NCBI GenBank assembly: GCA_029239975.1
Contig: JARBTX010000006.1
Location: 1-64,000 of the forward strand
Length of the DNA: 64,000 nt
From: Anaerocolumna sp.
GTDB taxonomy: Bacteria; Bacillota; Clostridia; Lachnospirales; Lachnospiraceae
Direction of reading: 5' to 3'
In this document: positions 8,763 to 17,237 of the stretch, piece after piece
Position numbering within the stretch: the stretch's first letter is position 1
Layout of the letters: the number at the start of each line of letters is the position of its first letter
Position numbers and translations under genes: made by a program
Notes under the pieces: model-generated
Database searches by the model: none
Seen by the model: only the letters and a program-made list of their open reading frames with translations
Told to the model about the DNA's origin: nothing

Positions 8763-9827
8763 TCACCTCCTAGCACCTAATAATGCTTCTATGCCGTAAT
8801 AGAGTGCTTTCTGTGCTACTTCATCCGCCACCGCATTTTCTTTAATTCTTTGTATATATAAACCGATAATATTATCAGAATTCTCTTTATATAAAGCTTC
8901 AAAATCATAGTCTGGAACAGTTTCATCTATCACGTCAATCACATTACCTAATGAGAAAAAATCCTCTTTATGATATAAAATATCCGTATCTCTGATTCCT
9001 TTGATATTAAATACAAATATATTCTCACCACCAAGCTCTTTTATTCTATTTCTAGCTTGATCCATAAGAGAACCATTGGTTGTCTCCCTATTTGAATTTA
9101 ATACTTCCTTATAATACCTTCTGCAAGAATTAGGAATAAGTCGTATTGATATAGAATTTATATCTTCTGTTTTCATAATCTCACCTTGAATATAACCCCT
9201 ATCCCCTGTCTCATTTTTATCTAACGGTTCAAGAGATCCAGCATAAGCCATTCTATCACTAAAAATCTCAGGTTTATGAATATGGCCAAGTGCGATATAA
9301 TCAAATCCATTGTTTAACATTGCTTTTTTGTTCATAGGTATATTCTTTTCGTCTCCACCATGAGCCAATAATATATTAATTCTTTCTTCACAACCAGGTT
9401 GTACCTGGTCATATCTTGGTTCTACAACGTCTCTTGTATGATAACTAAATCCATATACTTCTGTATTGATATCTTCTATATAAATACTATCCATGGATTC
9501 TGCATCTAACATATGCACATTTCTATTCCATGTAAATCCAACATAATTGGACCTTAATCCAATATGATCATGGTTTCCAGCAATAAAAACCACTTGGGTA
9601 TTCACTAATTTCTCAAAGCAGTAATTTACTTCTTTTAATTCTCGCAATAATGGTTGTTTATGAAATAAATCCCCTGCAATTAATAACAAGTCTATATTTT
9701 CTGAATTACAAAGATCAATTATTTTTTGAAAACTTAAGAAAATCTCTTTCTCACGCTGCAATCCCCAAGGAAAAGTGGCATCTGGTTTCGCACCAATATG
9801 TACATCTGATATATGAATGAATTTCAT
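8763..9827 (-). CDS. SbcD/Mre11-like metallophosphoesterase (YhaO-like nuclease)
   Basis: 354 aa. Calcineurin-like metal-binding motifs appear in order: DVHIGAKPD (8-16), GDLFH, GNHDH, LAHGGDEKN and ALGHIHKPE. These are the two-metal ligands of Mre11/SbcD nucleases. The C-terminal third is the capping domain that contacts the ATPase partner. The ribosome site TGGAGG lies 7 nt before the ATG. It is the first gene of a two-gene operon with the Rad50-like ATPase, and together they probably process DNA ends or protein-blocked ends at repair sites. Confidence 0.85.
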   Translation of the reverse strand: MKFIHISDVHIGAKPDATFPWGLQREKEIFLSFQKIIDLCNSENIDLLLIAGDLFHKQPLLRELKEVNYCFEKLVNTQVVFIAGNHDHIGLRSNYVGFTWNRNVHMLDAESMDSIYIEDINTEVYGFSYHTRDVVEPRYDQVQPGCEERINILLAHGGDEKNIPMNKKAMLNNGFDYIALGHIHKPEIFSDRMAYAGSLEPLDKNETGDRGYIQGEIMKTEDINSISIRLIPNSCRRYYKEVLNSNRETTNGSLMDQARNRIKELGGENIFVFNIKGIRDTDILYHKEDFFSLGNVIDVIDETVPDYDFEALYKENSDNIIGLYIQRIKENAVADEVAQKALYYGIEALLGARR

Positions 9828-10320
9828 TGGCTATCCTCCATTAGGTTATGATAAATACTACTCTGTCATTAAGCCATTCAAACTTTTCCTTACTATAGCA
9901 CATTTATAAAAAATAAGCTATGTACATTGGCTTAAGTTTTTATTACTAAAATGTTTCAATTTACGATATATTTCATTAACTTTATAATAAGAAAAGTAAC
10001 GAAGCTAATAATGATATTATCCTTTCTATTTTATATCAAAACATATGTTTGCGCAAGATGAGATTGGATCCACAAAGGGAAGCGAAATCAATGCTAATTC
10101 TTACTGTGAAATTATTAGTAGATAGTTCTAATGAAAAGTTATATACCGATAAAACAAAAAATGATTACCCTGCACCCAAAGATGCTAGTATAATCATTTT
10201 TTATGTATTTTTAATATTTTGAGTTTAGACTTATTTTTCCTGTTACCTAACATTACAATGTATGTAATTTTTCAATATGAAAACTTATAAATTCCATAAA
10301 ATATACTAACTATAGTTGAT
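9828..10320. other. 493-bp intergenic stretch, left flank of the tail locus
   Basis: No gene is supported here. The only clear element is a hairpin near its right side. The rest is AT-rich sequence between the nuclease operon and the last gene of the tail cluster. No integrase, tRNA or obvious attachment repeat is present. Confidence 0.5.
10157..10203 (-). terminator. Likely terminator of the tail/lysis operon
   Basis: AAAAATGATTA (10157-10167) and TAATCATTTTT (10191-10201) pair as an 11-bp arm. Read on the minus strand the stem ends in a T-rich run. It lies about 120 bp beyond the lysozyme stop. Confidence 0.5.
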
Positions 10321-10974
10321 TTATAATTTGGCTAATTCTTTTAATAGATTATTAGAACATGTAAATCCACTTGTTTCTTCCCATCCTAATGATTTGCGTT
10401 TGGTTCGTATACCATTGGCAGTCTTTTCTCCCCATATACCATCAGTACTTTCCCCTATTTTCCACTGGATCCAGCGTATCTCTGGTTTCGTAGCCGTTTT
10501 GTTAGATACTTGACCTTTAGGTTTTTCACAGTATCCTGCTAAAAATAAAACCGTTTCGGCTTCTCTTCTTTTTACGAGTCCAGTTAATACCTTCCCACCA
10601 GATTTATTCCATTTTGCAAATTCTAAGGATGCATCGATAAGGTTTCCGCTATTTATCTTTTTTAACAATGTACTTGACTTTAACGCTGACGGTCCACAGT
10701 TATATGTAAAAGATACTAGTGCATCAAATTGATTTTGAGTAATATTAACTTTTACATTTTTATTTACGGCATCTTCAAAAGTCTTTAAGTCTGCTTTCAA
10801 GTAAGCTTCTGCCTGAGTCTGAGTTATAATCATTCCCTTCATAACATCAGCTCCATAATGCCCATAGCCAATGGTATAATACGTTTCAGTAGGTACAACT
10901 TTATAAGCTTTTAAACGGCACCCCTCAAATTGTTTTAATACTTTTATTCCATTACTTGATAATGATAATCCCAT
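10321..10974 (-). CDS. Phage-type lysozyme (GH24-like) with C-terminal wall-binding region
   Basis: 217 aa. The N-terminal 140 residues look like T4-type muramidases: catalytic Glu in LKQFEGCRLKAY, then TIGYGHYGAD, and NQFDALVSFTYNCG. The last 60 residues (IRWIQWKIGESTDG IWGEKT) resemble a peptidoglycan-binding or repeat segment. There is no signal peptide, so export depends on the adjacent holin. It is the last gene of the tail cluster and would lyse the producer to release particles. The ribosome site AGGAGAGG is good. Confidence 0.85.
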   Translation of the reverse strand: MGLSLSSNGIKVLKQFEGCRLKAYKVVPTETYYTIGYGHYGADVMKGMIITQTQAEAYLKADLKTFEDAVNKNVKVNITQNQFDALVSFTYNCGPSALKSSTLLKKINSGNLIDASLEFAKWNKSGGKVLTGLVKRREAETVLFLAGYCEKPKGQVSNKTATKPEIRWIQWKIGESTDGIWGEKTANGIRTKRKSLGWEETSGFTCSNNLLKELAKL

Positions 10975-10977
10975 TTG

Positions 10978-11253
10978 TCACCTCTCCTTTTTTCCATCCA
11001 TGTCTATCAGATTTCTCATAGTCTCATTTAATCCGGTACTTGCTAGCCCACTTATCATACCACCTAATATTACTGTGGCATTGATATTTGGCATATTAAT
11101 TAATACATTAATAACGGTACCAATAACTAACATAACAGCAGGTATGTATTGATTGTTAAATTTTTTTATACTGTTTTTTAACACATAACCAATGCACAAA
11201 CAAATCCCCATAGTTATAAGGTTGATATACTCTAATAAAAATGATAATTCCAT
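10978..11253 (-). CDS. Phage holin
   Basis: 91 aa with three hydrophobic stretches (about 7-25, 35-52, 58-75) and a charged C-terminus MDGKKER, the layout of small clostridial phage holins of the phage_holin_5 type. It probably forms the membrane lesion that lets the lysozyme reach the wall. It is packed 3 bp upstream of the lysozyme gene. Confidence 0.8.
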   Translation of the reverse strand: MELSFLLEYINLITMGICLCIGYVLKNSIKKFNNQYIPAVMLVIGTVINVLINMPNINATVILGGMISGLASTGLNETMRNLIDMDGKKER

Positions 11254-11258
11254 ACTAA

Positions 11259-11570
11259 TTACCTCTCTTTCTTATTTGTTTTGTTATATACTTCAAGAGA
11301 ATCAATTCTCTTATGCGCTTGCTTAAGTGATTCCTCAAGCCTGATAATTCTTTCTCTATCTTCTTTAATATCAGCTTTTACACCTGCAATTTCTTTCTTA
11401 ATATCATCAACACCTTTATCAATATTATCGAGCTTCGTCATCATCATAGCGGATTGACTTGCTTCTTGTTGGTCATCATTCTTTTTATTTCTTTTTATAT
11501 TGATGATACCTTGATAAACACCGAAGGCCACTGATATTGATGATATAAGCATTGCTACTTCAATTGTCAT
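11259..11570 (-). CDS. Holin-associated small membrane/coiled-coil protein
   Basis: 103 aa. One N-terminal transmembrane helix (about 2-22) is followed by a Lys-rich turn and a long coiled coil with heptads through residue 95 (IDKGVDDIKKEIAGVKADIK). This is the architecture of XhlA/BhlA-type lysis accessory proteins next to holins. It sits 5 bp before the holin in the lysis cassette, with ribosome site AAAGGAG. Confidence 0.65.
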   Translation of the reverse strand: MTIEVAMLISSISVAFGVYQGIINIKRNKKNDDQQEASQSAMMMTKLDNIDKGVDDIKKEIAGVKADIKEDRERIIRLEESLKQAHKRIDSLEVYNKTNKKER

Positions 11571-11589
11571 TGGCTGCTCCTTTAAAAAT

Positions 11590-11618
11590 AGCCCTTATAC
11601 GATTCACATATAAGGGCC
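11590..11618 (-). terminator. Hairpin between fibre genes and lysis cassette
   Basis: GCCCTTATA (11591-11599) pairs with TATAAGGGC (11609-11617), with TATTTTTA following on the minus strand. It could attenuate transcription into the lysis genes. Confidence 0.6.
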
Positions 11619-11626
11619 TTGATGTA

Positions 11627-11770
11627 TTAAGCTAATAATGTAACTAATTCATTATATTGATCTACTGTAATTCTTTCATTCATAAGAAATACATCCATCA
11701 TTGTTAATATATCATCCTTGTTTTTCTTTCCTAAAGTAATTACTTTTTTTAAGTTTTCAAATGTGTTCAT
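11627..11770 (-). CDS. Small XkdX-like phage protein
   Basis: A 47-aa frame starts with MNTFENLKKVITLG, contains MNERITVDQYNEL and ends LLA, with a clear AAGGAGA ribosome site. Its size, position after the fibre genes and the 'R-I-T-x-x-Q-Y-x-E-L' ending resemble the XkdX family of tiny proteins at the end of PBSX-type tail modules. Function is unknown. Confidence 0.65.
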   Translation of the reverse strand: MNTFENLKKVITLGKKNKDDILTMMDVFLMNERITVDQYNELVTLLA

Positions 11771-11792
11771 ATTTAAATTCTCCTTTTCTTTG

Positions 11793-12131
11793 TTATACTA
11801 ATCCTAATTCAATCATAGATAAGCGATAATCGATGTCTAGTTCAACATCAGATTGATGTTCGACTAGATAATCAACTTTTGTTTTAGCAACTAATGAATC
11901 TTCTTCCGCAGTGTTTTTTCTTGGAACAGGTGTCAATCCATCCTTGAAATAAAACACACGGTCTATACATTTATCACCAATTGAAACAGGATATTGGGTA
12001 CATTCCAATGCACTCCCAGTATCACCATAAATCATTCTGCTAAGTTGATTTGCTAACTCATAGTTGTCAGCAACAATAATATTTCTAATTTCTGTATCTA
12101 CTATTTGAGCAAATACTTGATGTACTATCAT
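11793..12131 (-). CDS. Uncharacterised fibre-linked phage protein
   Basis: 112 aa, no membrane segment. I do not recognise a named family. It begins MIVHQVFAQI and has a mixed alpha/beta composition with an acidic C-terminus. A strong AGGAGG ribosome site precedes it, and it lies between the glycine-rich fibre gene and the XkdX-like gene. That position suggests a fibre accessory or assembly protein. Confidence 0.55.
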   Translation of the reverse strand: MIVHQVFAQIVDTEIRNIIVADNYELANQLSRMIYGDTGSALECTQYPVSIGDKCIDRVFYFKDGLTPVPRKNTAEEDSLVAKTKVDYLVEHQSDVELDIDYRLSMIELGLV

Positions 12132-12162
12132 ATTTTAATCCTCCTATATTACTTTATATGAA

Positions 12163-13854
12163 TTAATAACCCCATCTTACTATAACGATACCAGATCCAC
12201 CATTACCTCCGGCTACTCCATAGGTTCCACCACCGCCACCACCACCAGTATTTGTAGCCCCGGCAGTAGCACCTACTTGTGCTGAATTTTCAACATGTAA
12301 ACCAATACCACCACCACCATTTCCACCTAAATACTTGATGTATGCACCACCACCACCGCCACCTGCGTATAATGTATTGGTAGCTTCACCAAATGCACGA
12401 GTAGTCGTTCCCTGTCCTATACCTACTTTATTAGAATCTGAACCCCCTCCATTACCACCATCTGATCCACCAGCTCCACCTGTACTATTAGACCCTGATG
12501 TATTATAGTAGCCACTACCACCACCACTACCACCATCACCACCAGCATCTAAAGAATTCTCGGAACACAAACCACCATTAGCAACAACTAGAGTTCCACC
12601 AAAACTTGATTTACCTCCATTTGTAGGAGGTGCTGGGTTACCTATACCACCTGCACCCACAACTACTGGTATTTGTTGGCCTGGGTTAACTCCAATAGCT
12701 TTAATGGTTTTTGTATAACCACCACCACCGCCACCACCATAAGCAGTAATATAAGAGTTTGATTGACCATAACTACCGGCAGCTCCTCCACCTACACAAA
12801 AAACATCAACTGCAGTAACTCCTGCAGGTACTGTAAATGTCCCGCTAGATGTAAAGATTTGTTGTCCTTTTGTTTGTAATGGGGTCGCTGTTACTTGAGC
12901 ACCATTTGTGACATACGTATATCGTCTAGTAGCATGATAATAAGTATATGCAAATGCTCTTATATAATAAATTGCTCCATCTGTGAAACCAGTTTTTGTA
13001 AATGTAGATGGTAATGCAGCATCAGAACTATCGTAAAATACTGTTCCATCTGTAGGTGATGTAGGATAACCACCTGATTTATACATAATTCGAACACCTT
13101 TAATTTTACCATCTGTAGGGTTTGTCCAATTTAACTGAATCTGACCTGCTGTACTAAAACCTACAACAGCAGCTAAACCAGTAATCTGAGCACAATCTGT
13201 AACTACAGCTGCACTCCCTTGAATACCTAGAATTATCTTACCACTTGCAATATTTACATTTGATAAATCTGGTTCTTCGTGCTTAACCCATTCTACTCCA
13301 TTTAAGTACGTATTTTTAGGGACAGACAATAATGCACATAACTTATTATTGATATCGGTGGTTACTGTTACATTTTCTGCAGGATAATGTTTATATGCGT
13401 CTGCAGTAGTAACAGGTATTGTACCTGTAATCTCACTATCATCATCGTTGCTGAATGTTTTTCCTGCTAGTACATCACCAGCAACGGCTGTACCTCCACC
13501 TGCACTAGCTTTGACAAAAAAACATGTCTTAGTTGCATCATACCATGCTATAACTGCCTTACCTGTTTTTAACTTCGGAGGTACTGTTGTCCCTTCCTTA
13601 TATACACTTTTACCATTGATTGTAGTAGAAACTCCATTGTTATCTGCTGAAGCTATAAATTGAACTACGAATCCGTCTGTTAGGTTAACGCTTGATAACG
13701 TTATGGCTGTAGCAGTACCCGTAGCTTTTTGAAATTTAGCAGTGTGAAATAAATGTTTATCTACTTCATCCCAGTTGCTATTGCTCACCGTGATATCTGG
13801 TGGGCTATCACTTAATTCTATTTTTTTTAATCCAAAATTTAATGTTGTTTGCAT
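12163..13854 (-). CDS. Glycine-rich tail fibre / receptor-binding protein
   Basis: 563 aa. Residues 1-110 form an adaptor-like beta region, and 110-220 resemble phage fibre linkers. About 225-330 is a fibronectin-III-like domain (QLNWTNPTDGKIKGVRI). Residues 350-560 are a glycine-rich domain with many GGGGGG tracts beginning at TSSGTFTVPAGVT, the start motif of glycine-rich phage tip domains. It probably binds the target cell and sets killing range. The ATG used follows AAGGAAGGTG; the earlier in-frame GTG lies inside that ribosome site. It is the largest fibre gene of the cluster. Confidence 0.75.
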   Translation of the reverse strand: MQTTLNFGLKKIELSDSPPDITVSNSNWDEVDKHLFHTAKFQKATGTATAITLSSVNLTDGFVVQFIASADNNGVSTTINGKSVYKEGTTVPPKLKTGKAVIAWYDATKTCFFVKASAGGGTAVAGDVLAGKTFSNDDDSEITGTIPVTTADAYKHYPAENVTVTTDINNKLCALLSVPKNTYLNGVEWVKHEEPDLSNVNIASGKIILGIQGSAAVVTDCAQITGLAAVVGFSTAGQIQLNWTNPTDGKIKGVRIMYKSGGYPTSPTDGTVFYDSSDAALPSTFTKTGFTDGAIYYIRAFAYTYYHATRRYTYVTNGAQVTATPLQTKGQQIFTSSGTFTVPAGVTAVDVFCVGGGAAGSYGQSNSYITAYGGGGGGGYTKTIKAIGVNPGQQIPVVVGAGGIGNPAPPTNGGKSSFGGTLVVANGGLCSENSLDAGGDGGSGGGSGYYNTSGSNSTGGAGGSDGGNGGGSDSNKVGIGQGTTTRAFGEATNTLYAGGGGGGAYIKYLGGNGGGGIGLHVENSAQVGATAGATNTGGGGGGGTYGVAGGNGGSGIVIVRWGY

Positions 13855-13868
13855 TTTTATCACCTTCC

Positions 13869-14804
13869 TTATGTATCCGAAACATCTACAGTAATAATAT
13901 AACTTTGACCCACATTTACCGGGTTCGGAGCTATTGTAATACTGCTAATTACTGGAGCTATTGTATCTACTACAATGTATCTAGAGATTGAAGTTACTTG
14001 TCCTGCCAGATCAGTTGCAAATACCTCAACTATATTTGTAACATTAGCCTTTAATGTTAACGATTTTGTGAAGTTCCCACTAGCATCAACTGTTATAATG
14101 CCTTGGTCTACAGAATTTAATTTAACCGTAACGGTAACAGGACTACTTGTAGAATCATTCGTTTTACCCACAATTGCTATCTCAGTCGTATTTCTATATG
14201 TAGTATCTTCTGCTGGTGTAGTAATAGAAAGCGTTGGTGGAATTGTATCAACATAAAATTGTCTTGCTGTAGAAGTTGCTGCATTTCCATCGTTATCTGT
14301 TATATTAACTGTAAAAGTATGTGAACCATCAGATAAAAGTGTAGGTGGTATTATAGATATATCATAGCCATTTGAAACTTGAGTTACGCTAACTCCAGAG
14401 CTAGTATTCGTTAAATTGATAGAACCGTCAATTCCAACTGTAAGCGAACTAATTTTTATCCCTGAACCATTTGCTTCATCACGTAATTGAAATGTTACTG
14501 TAGGTTTGTTATTCGATAAATACGCACCACTCGCTGGAGCTGTAAATACTATTGTTGGTTTTGTTACTTCTTTTACATTTAATTTTAAGCTTGAACCTAG
14601 TGTTACATGTGTATCATTTGCAGTTATAACATTACCAGCACGATCGGTAGCTTCTACTGTTACAGGATAATAGTGACTACTATTCACGTTATAACTAGTT
14701 GTTGATGGGGCTGCAATTGTTCCTTCATATTTACCAGTTGTAGTATTTTTTGTTAAAGCTGTCCAAACACCATTGATTTGAACCCTTACTGTATTAACCG
14801 CCAT
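13869..14804 (-). CDS. Ig-like domain structural protein of the tail
   Basis: 311 aa made of about three bacterial Ig-like repeats, each with a D(T/R)xxP or VDTIxP boundary (VDTIPPTLSITTPA, VDTIAPVISSITI). It has no signal peptide and is encoded between baseplate and fibre genes, so it is a particle component rather than a surface adhesin. It likely decorates the baseplate or bridges it to the fibre. The final repeat is short, ending at VDVSDT. Confidence 0.65.
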   Translation of the reverse strand: MAVNTVRVQINGVWTALTKNTTTGKYEGTIAAPSTTSYNVNSSHYYPVTVEATDRAGNVITANDTHVTLGSSLKLNVKEVTKPTIVFTAPASGAYLSNNKPTVTFQLRDEANGSGIKISSLTVGIDGSINLTNTSSGVSVTQVSNGYDISIIPPTLLSDGSHTFTVNITDNDGNAATSTARQFYVDTIPPTLSITTPAEDTTYRNTTEIAIVGKTNDSTSSPVTVTVKLNSVDQGIITVDASGNFTKSLTLKANVTNIVEVFATDLAGQVTSISRYIVVDTIAPVISSITIAPNPVNVGQSYIITVDVSDT

Positions 14805-14822
14805 TATTGTGTAACCTCCTTT

Positions 14823-15002
14823 CTATTCAAAATCATATAATTCTTGCCAATTAGCAAATATACTCATTATAGTTTGCCAGTTTTCAAGGTTGTTTTTTAT
14901 GGTTTCCCAATCATTATCAACCGCACTAACAGTGATTAGAATACTTTGATTAACGTTCGCTGTTTGCGGAGTGATTTGTACACCCTTTATTCTAATCGCC
15001 AT
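14823..15002 (-). CDS. Small tail protein with Trp repeats
   Basis: A 59-aa frame begins MAIRIKGVQI at an ATG preceded by GGGGTGAAGAG. The N-terminus is a beta segment (ITVSAVD). The C-terminal half has Trp at residues 32, 42 and 52 in a ten-residue repeat (DWETIKNNLE, NWQTIMSIFA, NWQELYDFE). The upstream DUF2313-like protein ends in the same kind of repeat. It lies between that gene and the Ig-like gene. Probably a fibre-attachment or baseplate plug peptide; no named family recognised. Confidence 0.65.
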   Translation of the reverse strand: MAIRIKGVQITPQTANVNQSILITVSAVDNDWETIKNNLENWQTIMSIFANWQELYDFE

Positions 15003-15013
15003 CTCTTCACCCC

Positions 15014-15805
15014 TTATTGTGGTGGTAAATAATTTTTAACTTGTGACCAATTGTCATATGACTTAACTGTATTCCAACTGTTAAAATTATTTATTACATC
15101 CGCCCAAGTTGAGTAATACTTGATTACAAATAATTTAATATGCCCTGGTACCAATGGTTTTAAAGCTCTTACTATGTCATCATATCGATAATTCTTGCTA
15201 CTATCTGGACTTAGTACTTGTACCCTTAAAAGACCATACCCTGGTTCTGGATTAACCAATTCATCAGATCCAATAAAAGTAACAACACAATCAGAACCAG
15301 TTATCGTATTTGCAATTTCTTTTATCAACTTTTCGCTTAATTTATTTCCCTTTTGCAACATTGTAATCAAATAACTCTTACGTTGATTCAATGTACCAGC
15401 ACCTTTGATGTTCATAAAAGATTCAAGACGGTTAATAGAATAATTAGAAGCCGATTTAATAAAGGCATCATTTTTCACCTGGTTTATATCCGCGTAAAGC
15501 GTATCAAGAGCTTCATTCTCTATCTTATATAGCTTTGCAAATTCTGGAATCTCAGCAATAAAATCAGGGACTAATGTTTCTAGGTAAGCCACTCTCTCTG
15601 TATCAGCCACGACCTGAAGATAAGTTTCATAAAGACTGTTAGAGCTATCAATAGTAGTAATAATTCCATTTTCACTGATAGTAAAGGTAAGTTGATAGTT
15701 TCCAGCCACATTCGGTGCAAATTCATCTCTAGACCATGTACCATCACTGTTAAGAAAAAGGTTATAGGTTTTCCCATCCAACGTATATTTAATGTAATCT
15801 ATCAT
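15014..15805 (-). CDS. Baseplate/tail protein, DUF2313 (YmfQ/XkdU-like)
   Basis: 263 aa. An N-terminal 70-residue Ig-like segment precedes the DUF2313 core (LETLVPDFIAEIPEFAKLY to the PGHIKLFV region). The C-terminal tail carries three Trp-centred repeats (TWADVINNFNS, WNTVKSYDN, WSQVKNYLPPQ). Its start overlaps the baseplate J gene by 4 bp, the usual partner order of contractile tails. The protein probably links baseplate wedge to fibre. Confidence 0.75.
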   Translation of the reverse strand: MIDYIKYTLDGKTYNLFLNSDGTWSRDEFAPNVAGNYQLTFTISENGIITTIDSSNSLYETYLQVVADTERVAYLETLVPDFIAEIPEFAKLYKIENEALDTLYADINQVKNDAFIKSASNYSINRLESFMNIKGAGTLNQRKSYLITMLQKGNKLSEKLIKEIANTITGSDCVVTFIGSDELVNPEPGYGLLRVQVLSPDSSKNYRYDDIVRALKPLVPGHIKLFVIKYYSTWADVINNFNSWNTVKSYDNWSQVKNYLPPQ

Positions 15806-16842
15806 GCTGTCACCACCGTTAAATTCAACCCTACAAGCACTGGAATCTCATCTTCTATGAGAATAAGATCAGTTGTATCATTATTTATCATAAGGTCACC
15901 TACCTCTGCAATACTGTCACAATCAAGCAAAACACTACCAATACGCATATAACTTACACTGTTTTTAACATATGTGATGGATGCTAGATAAGTTGATATA
16001 GCATCTGAGACTCCTTCAGCTTCTGTATAACCGTCTGCTAAGACCACGTTTGCTGCAACTGTAACACTTTTCTTAGTCCCACCTGTCACCGTAACTTTAC
16101 TTCCGATAGGTGCTATACCATTTCCAAGCCCTTTAACCCCTGGGTCCATATATTCTTGGAATTTTGTAATTAAGTCATTACTTGCTGGAAGGAATTTGTT
16201 ATCTGTAATTGCAATTTTTACAGTATTTCCACCATCCCAAAGTGGAAAAACCTTTGCTATTCCGATACCTGGATATTCCGTTGCCCAGTTTTTATACTGA
16301 GCTATATTACCCTCCTGTGATGGATTCGAAAGATATTCCTGAATCCTATTACGAAGTGCAACATCTGTTTCCAAATCAGATCCACTCAGTATGATATCTG
16401 TAAGCATCGCTGTGACGCCGGACACATTGTCTATATTTTCAAGATTACCGCTATATATATTTCCGATTTCTCCAGCTGTTTCACATGTGGCTTGATAAAC
16501 ATTGGTTTCTAATTGCTCTGTTATATGATAGATAACATCTGCGATTGCCCATCTGGTACCAATACCCACTGCTCCAGATGTTACAATTTTTCTTATTGCA
16601 TAAGTGGCAATCTTTCTGGTAATACCATAATCAGCAGCCTTCCGGTCAAGATATGCATCAACGGCTGTATCAACAAAGAATAAATCTTTGTAATTATCCA
16701 GTTGAAAATAAACTTGTGCTAAGTGGTATGCAGCTGGAGCCAGAGCATCATAGATTACGCTTCCTTCTCTTTTATCAATATCATTAGTTACTTTACTTAA
16801 CATTTCCGCTAAAATAGTTTCATAAGTCATTGATTCAAACAT
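15802..16842 (-). CDS. Baseplate J-like protein (XkdT-like)
   Basis: 346 aa. Family landmarks are KVTNDIDKREGSVIYDALAP near residue 15, the DAYLDRKAADYGITR segment near 60 and the SNPSQEGNIAQYKNWA stretch near 170. Baseplate J proteins are the wedge component of contractile tails. The gene overlaps both neighbours (1 bp with the DUF2634 gene, 4 bp with the DUF2313 gene), showing tight coupling. Confidence 0.88.
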   Translation of the reverse strand: MFESMTYETILAEMLSKVTNDIDKREGSVIYDALAPAAYHLAQVYFQLDNYKDLFFVDTAVDAYLDRKAADYGITRKIATYAIRKIVTSGAVGIGTRWAIADVIYHITEQLETNVYQATCETAGEIGNIYSGNLENIDNVSGVTAMLTDIILSGSDLETDVALRNRIQEYLSNPSQEGNIAQYKNWATEYPGIGIAKVFPLWDGGNTVKIAITDNKFLPASNDLITKFQEYMDPGVKGLGNGIAPIGSKVTVTGGTKKSVTVAANVVLADGYTEAEGVSDAISTYLASITYVKNSVSYMRIGSVLLDCDSIAEVGDLMINNDTTDLILIEDEIPVLVGLNLTVVTA

Positions 16843-17237
16843 TAACGAGTCACCTCCTTTGTAACCTGTATTTCACCAAAAATACTATTTACAATAAAAC
16901 TACAAGTAATTTCATCACCAGATAATATAAAATCAAAGTTATACACATCTGTGATTCTATTGTCTGACATTAAACATTCCTTAATTCTTCTTTTTAATTC
17001 TATCTGCACATAGGCTGGATCATTTCCAATTAGGTTGTCCAACTCAATCCCATACTCAAAACTATAAATGGGATATTCATATTGCTCTGTACTTAGAATC
17101 TTTTTAATAGCTTGTCTTAATGCTTCCTTATCATTTATATAACCTTGTACTTTATCAGGGCATATCTGATAAGTTTTACTTGTATCTATATCATCATTCA
17201 TAGTAAATTCTGGTGGTATTCCACCACTTGGTATCAT
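16842..17237 (-). CDS. DUF2634 baseplate protein (XkdS-like)
   Basis: 131 aa. The central EALRQAIKKILSTEQYEYPI and SFEYGIELDNLIG stretch is characteristic of XkdS/gp25-like wedge proteins. It overlaps its neighbours by 1-4 bp. The DUF2577 (XkdR-like) gene that normally lies just upstream in PBSX is absent. Confidence 0.78.
   Translation of the reverse strand: MIPSGGIPPEFTMNDDIDTSKTYQICPDKVQGYINDKEALRQAIKKILSTEQYEYPIYSFEYGIELDNLIGNDPAYVQIELKRRIKECLMSDNRITDVYNFDFILSGDEITCSFIVNSIFGEIQVTKEVTR

Noticed and set aside
12180-12760. Repeated CCACCA-type units that look like a tandem repeat or CRISPR-like array.
   Set aside because: They are codons for glycine runs in the fibre gene on the minus strand. 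Spacing is irregular and no conserved repeat-spacer units exist.
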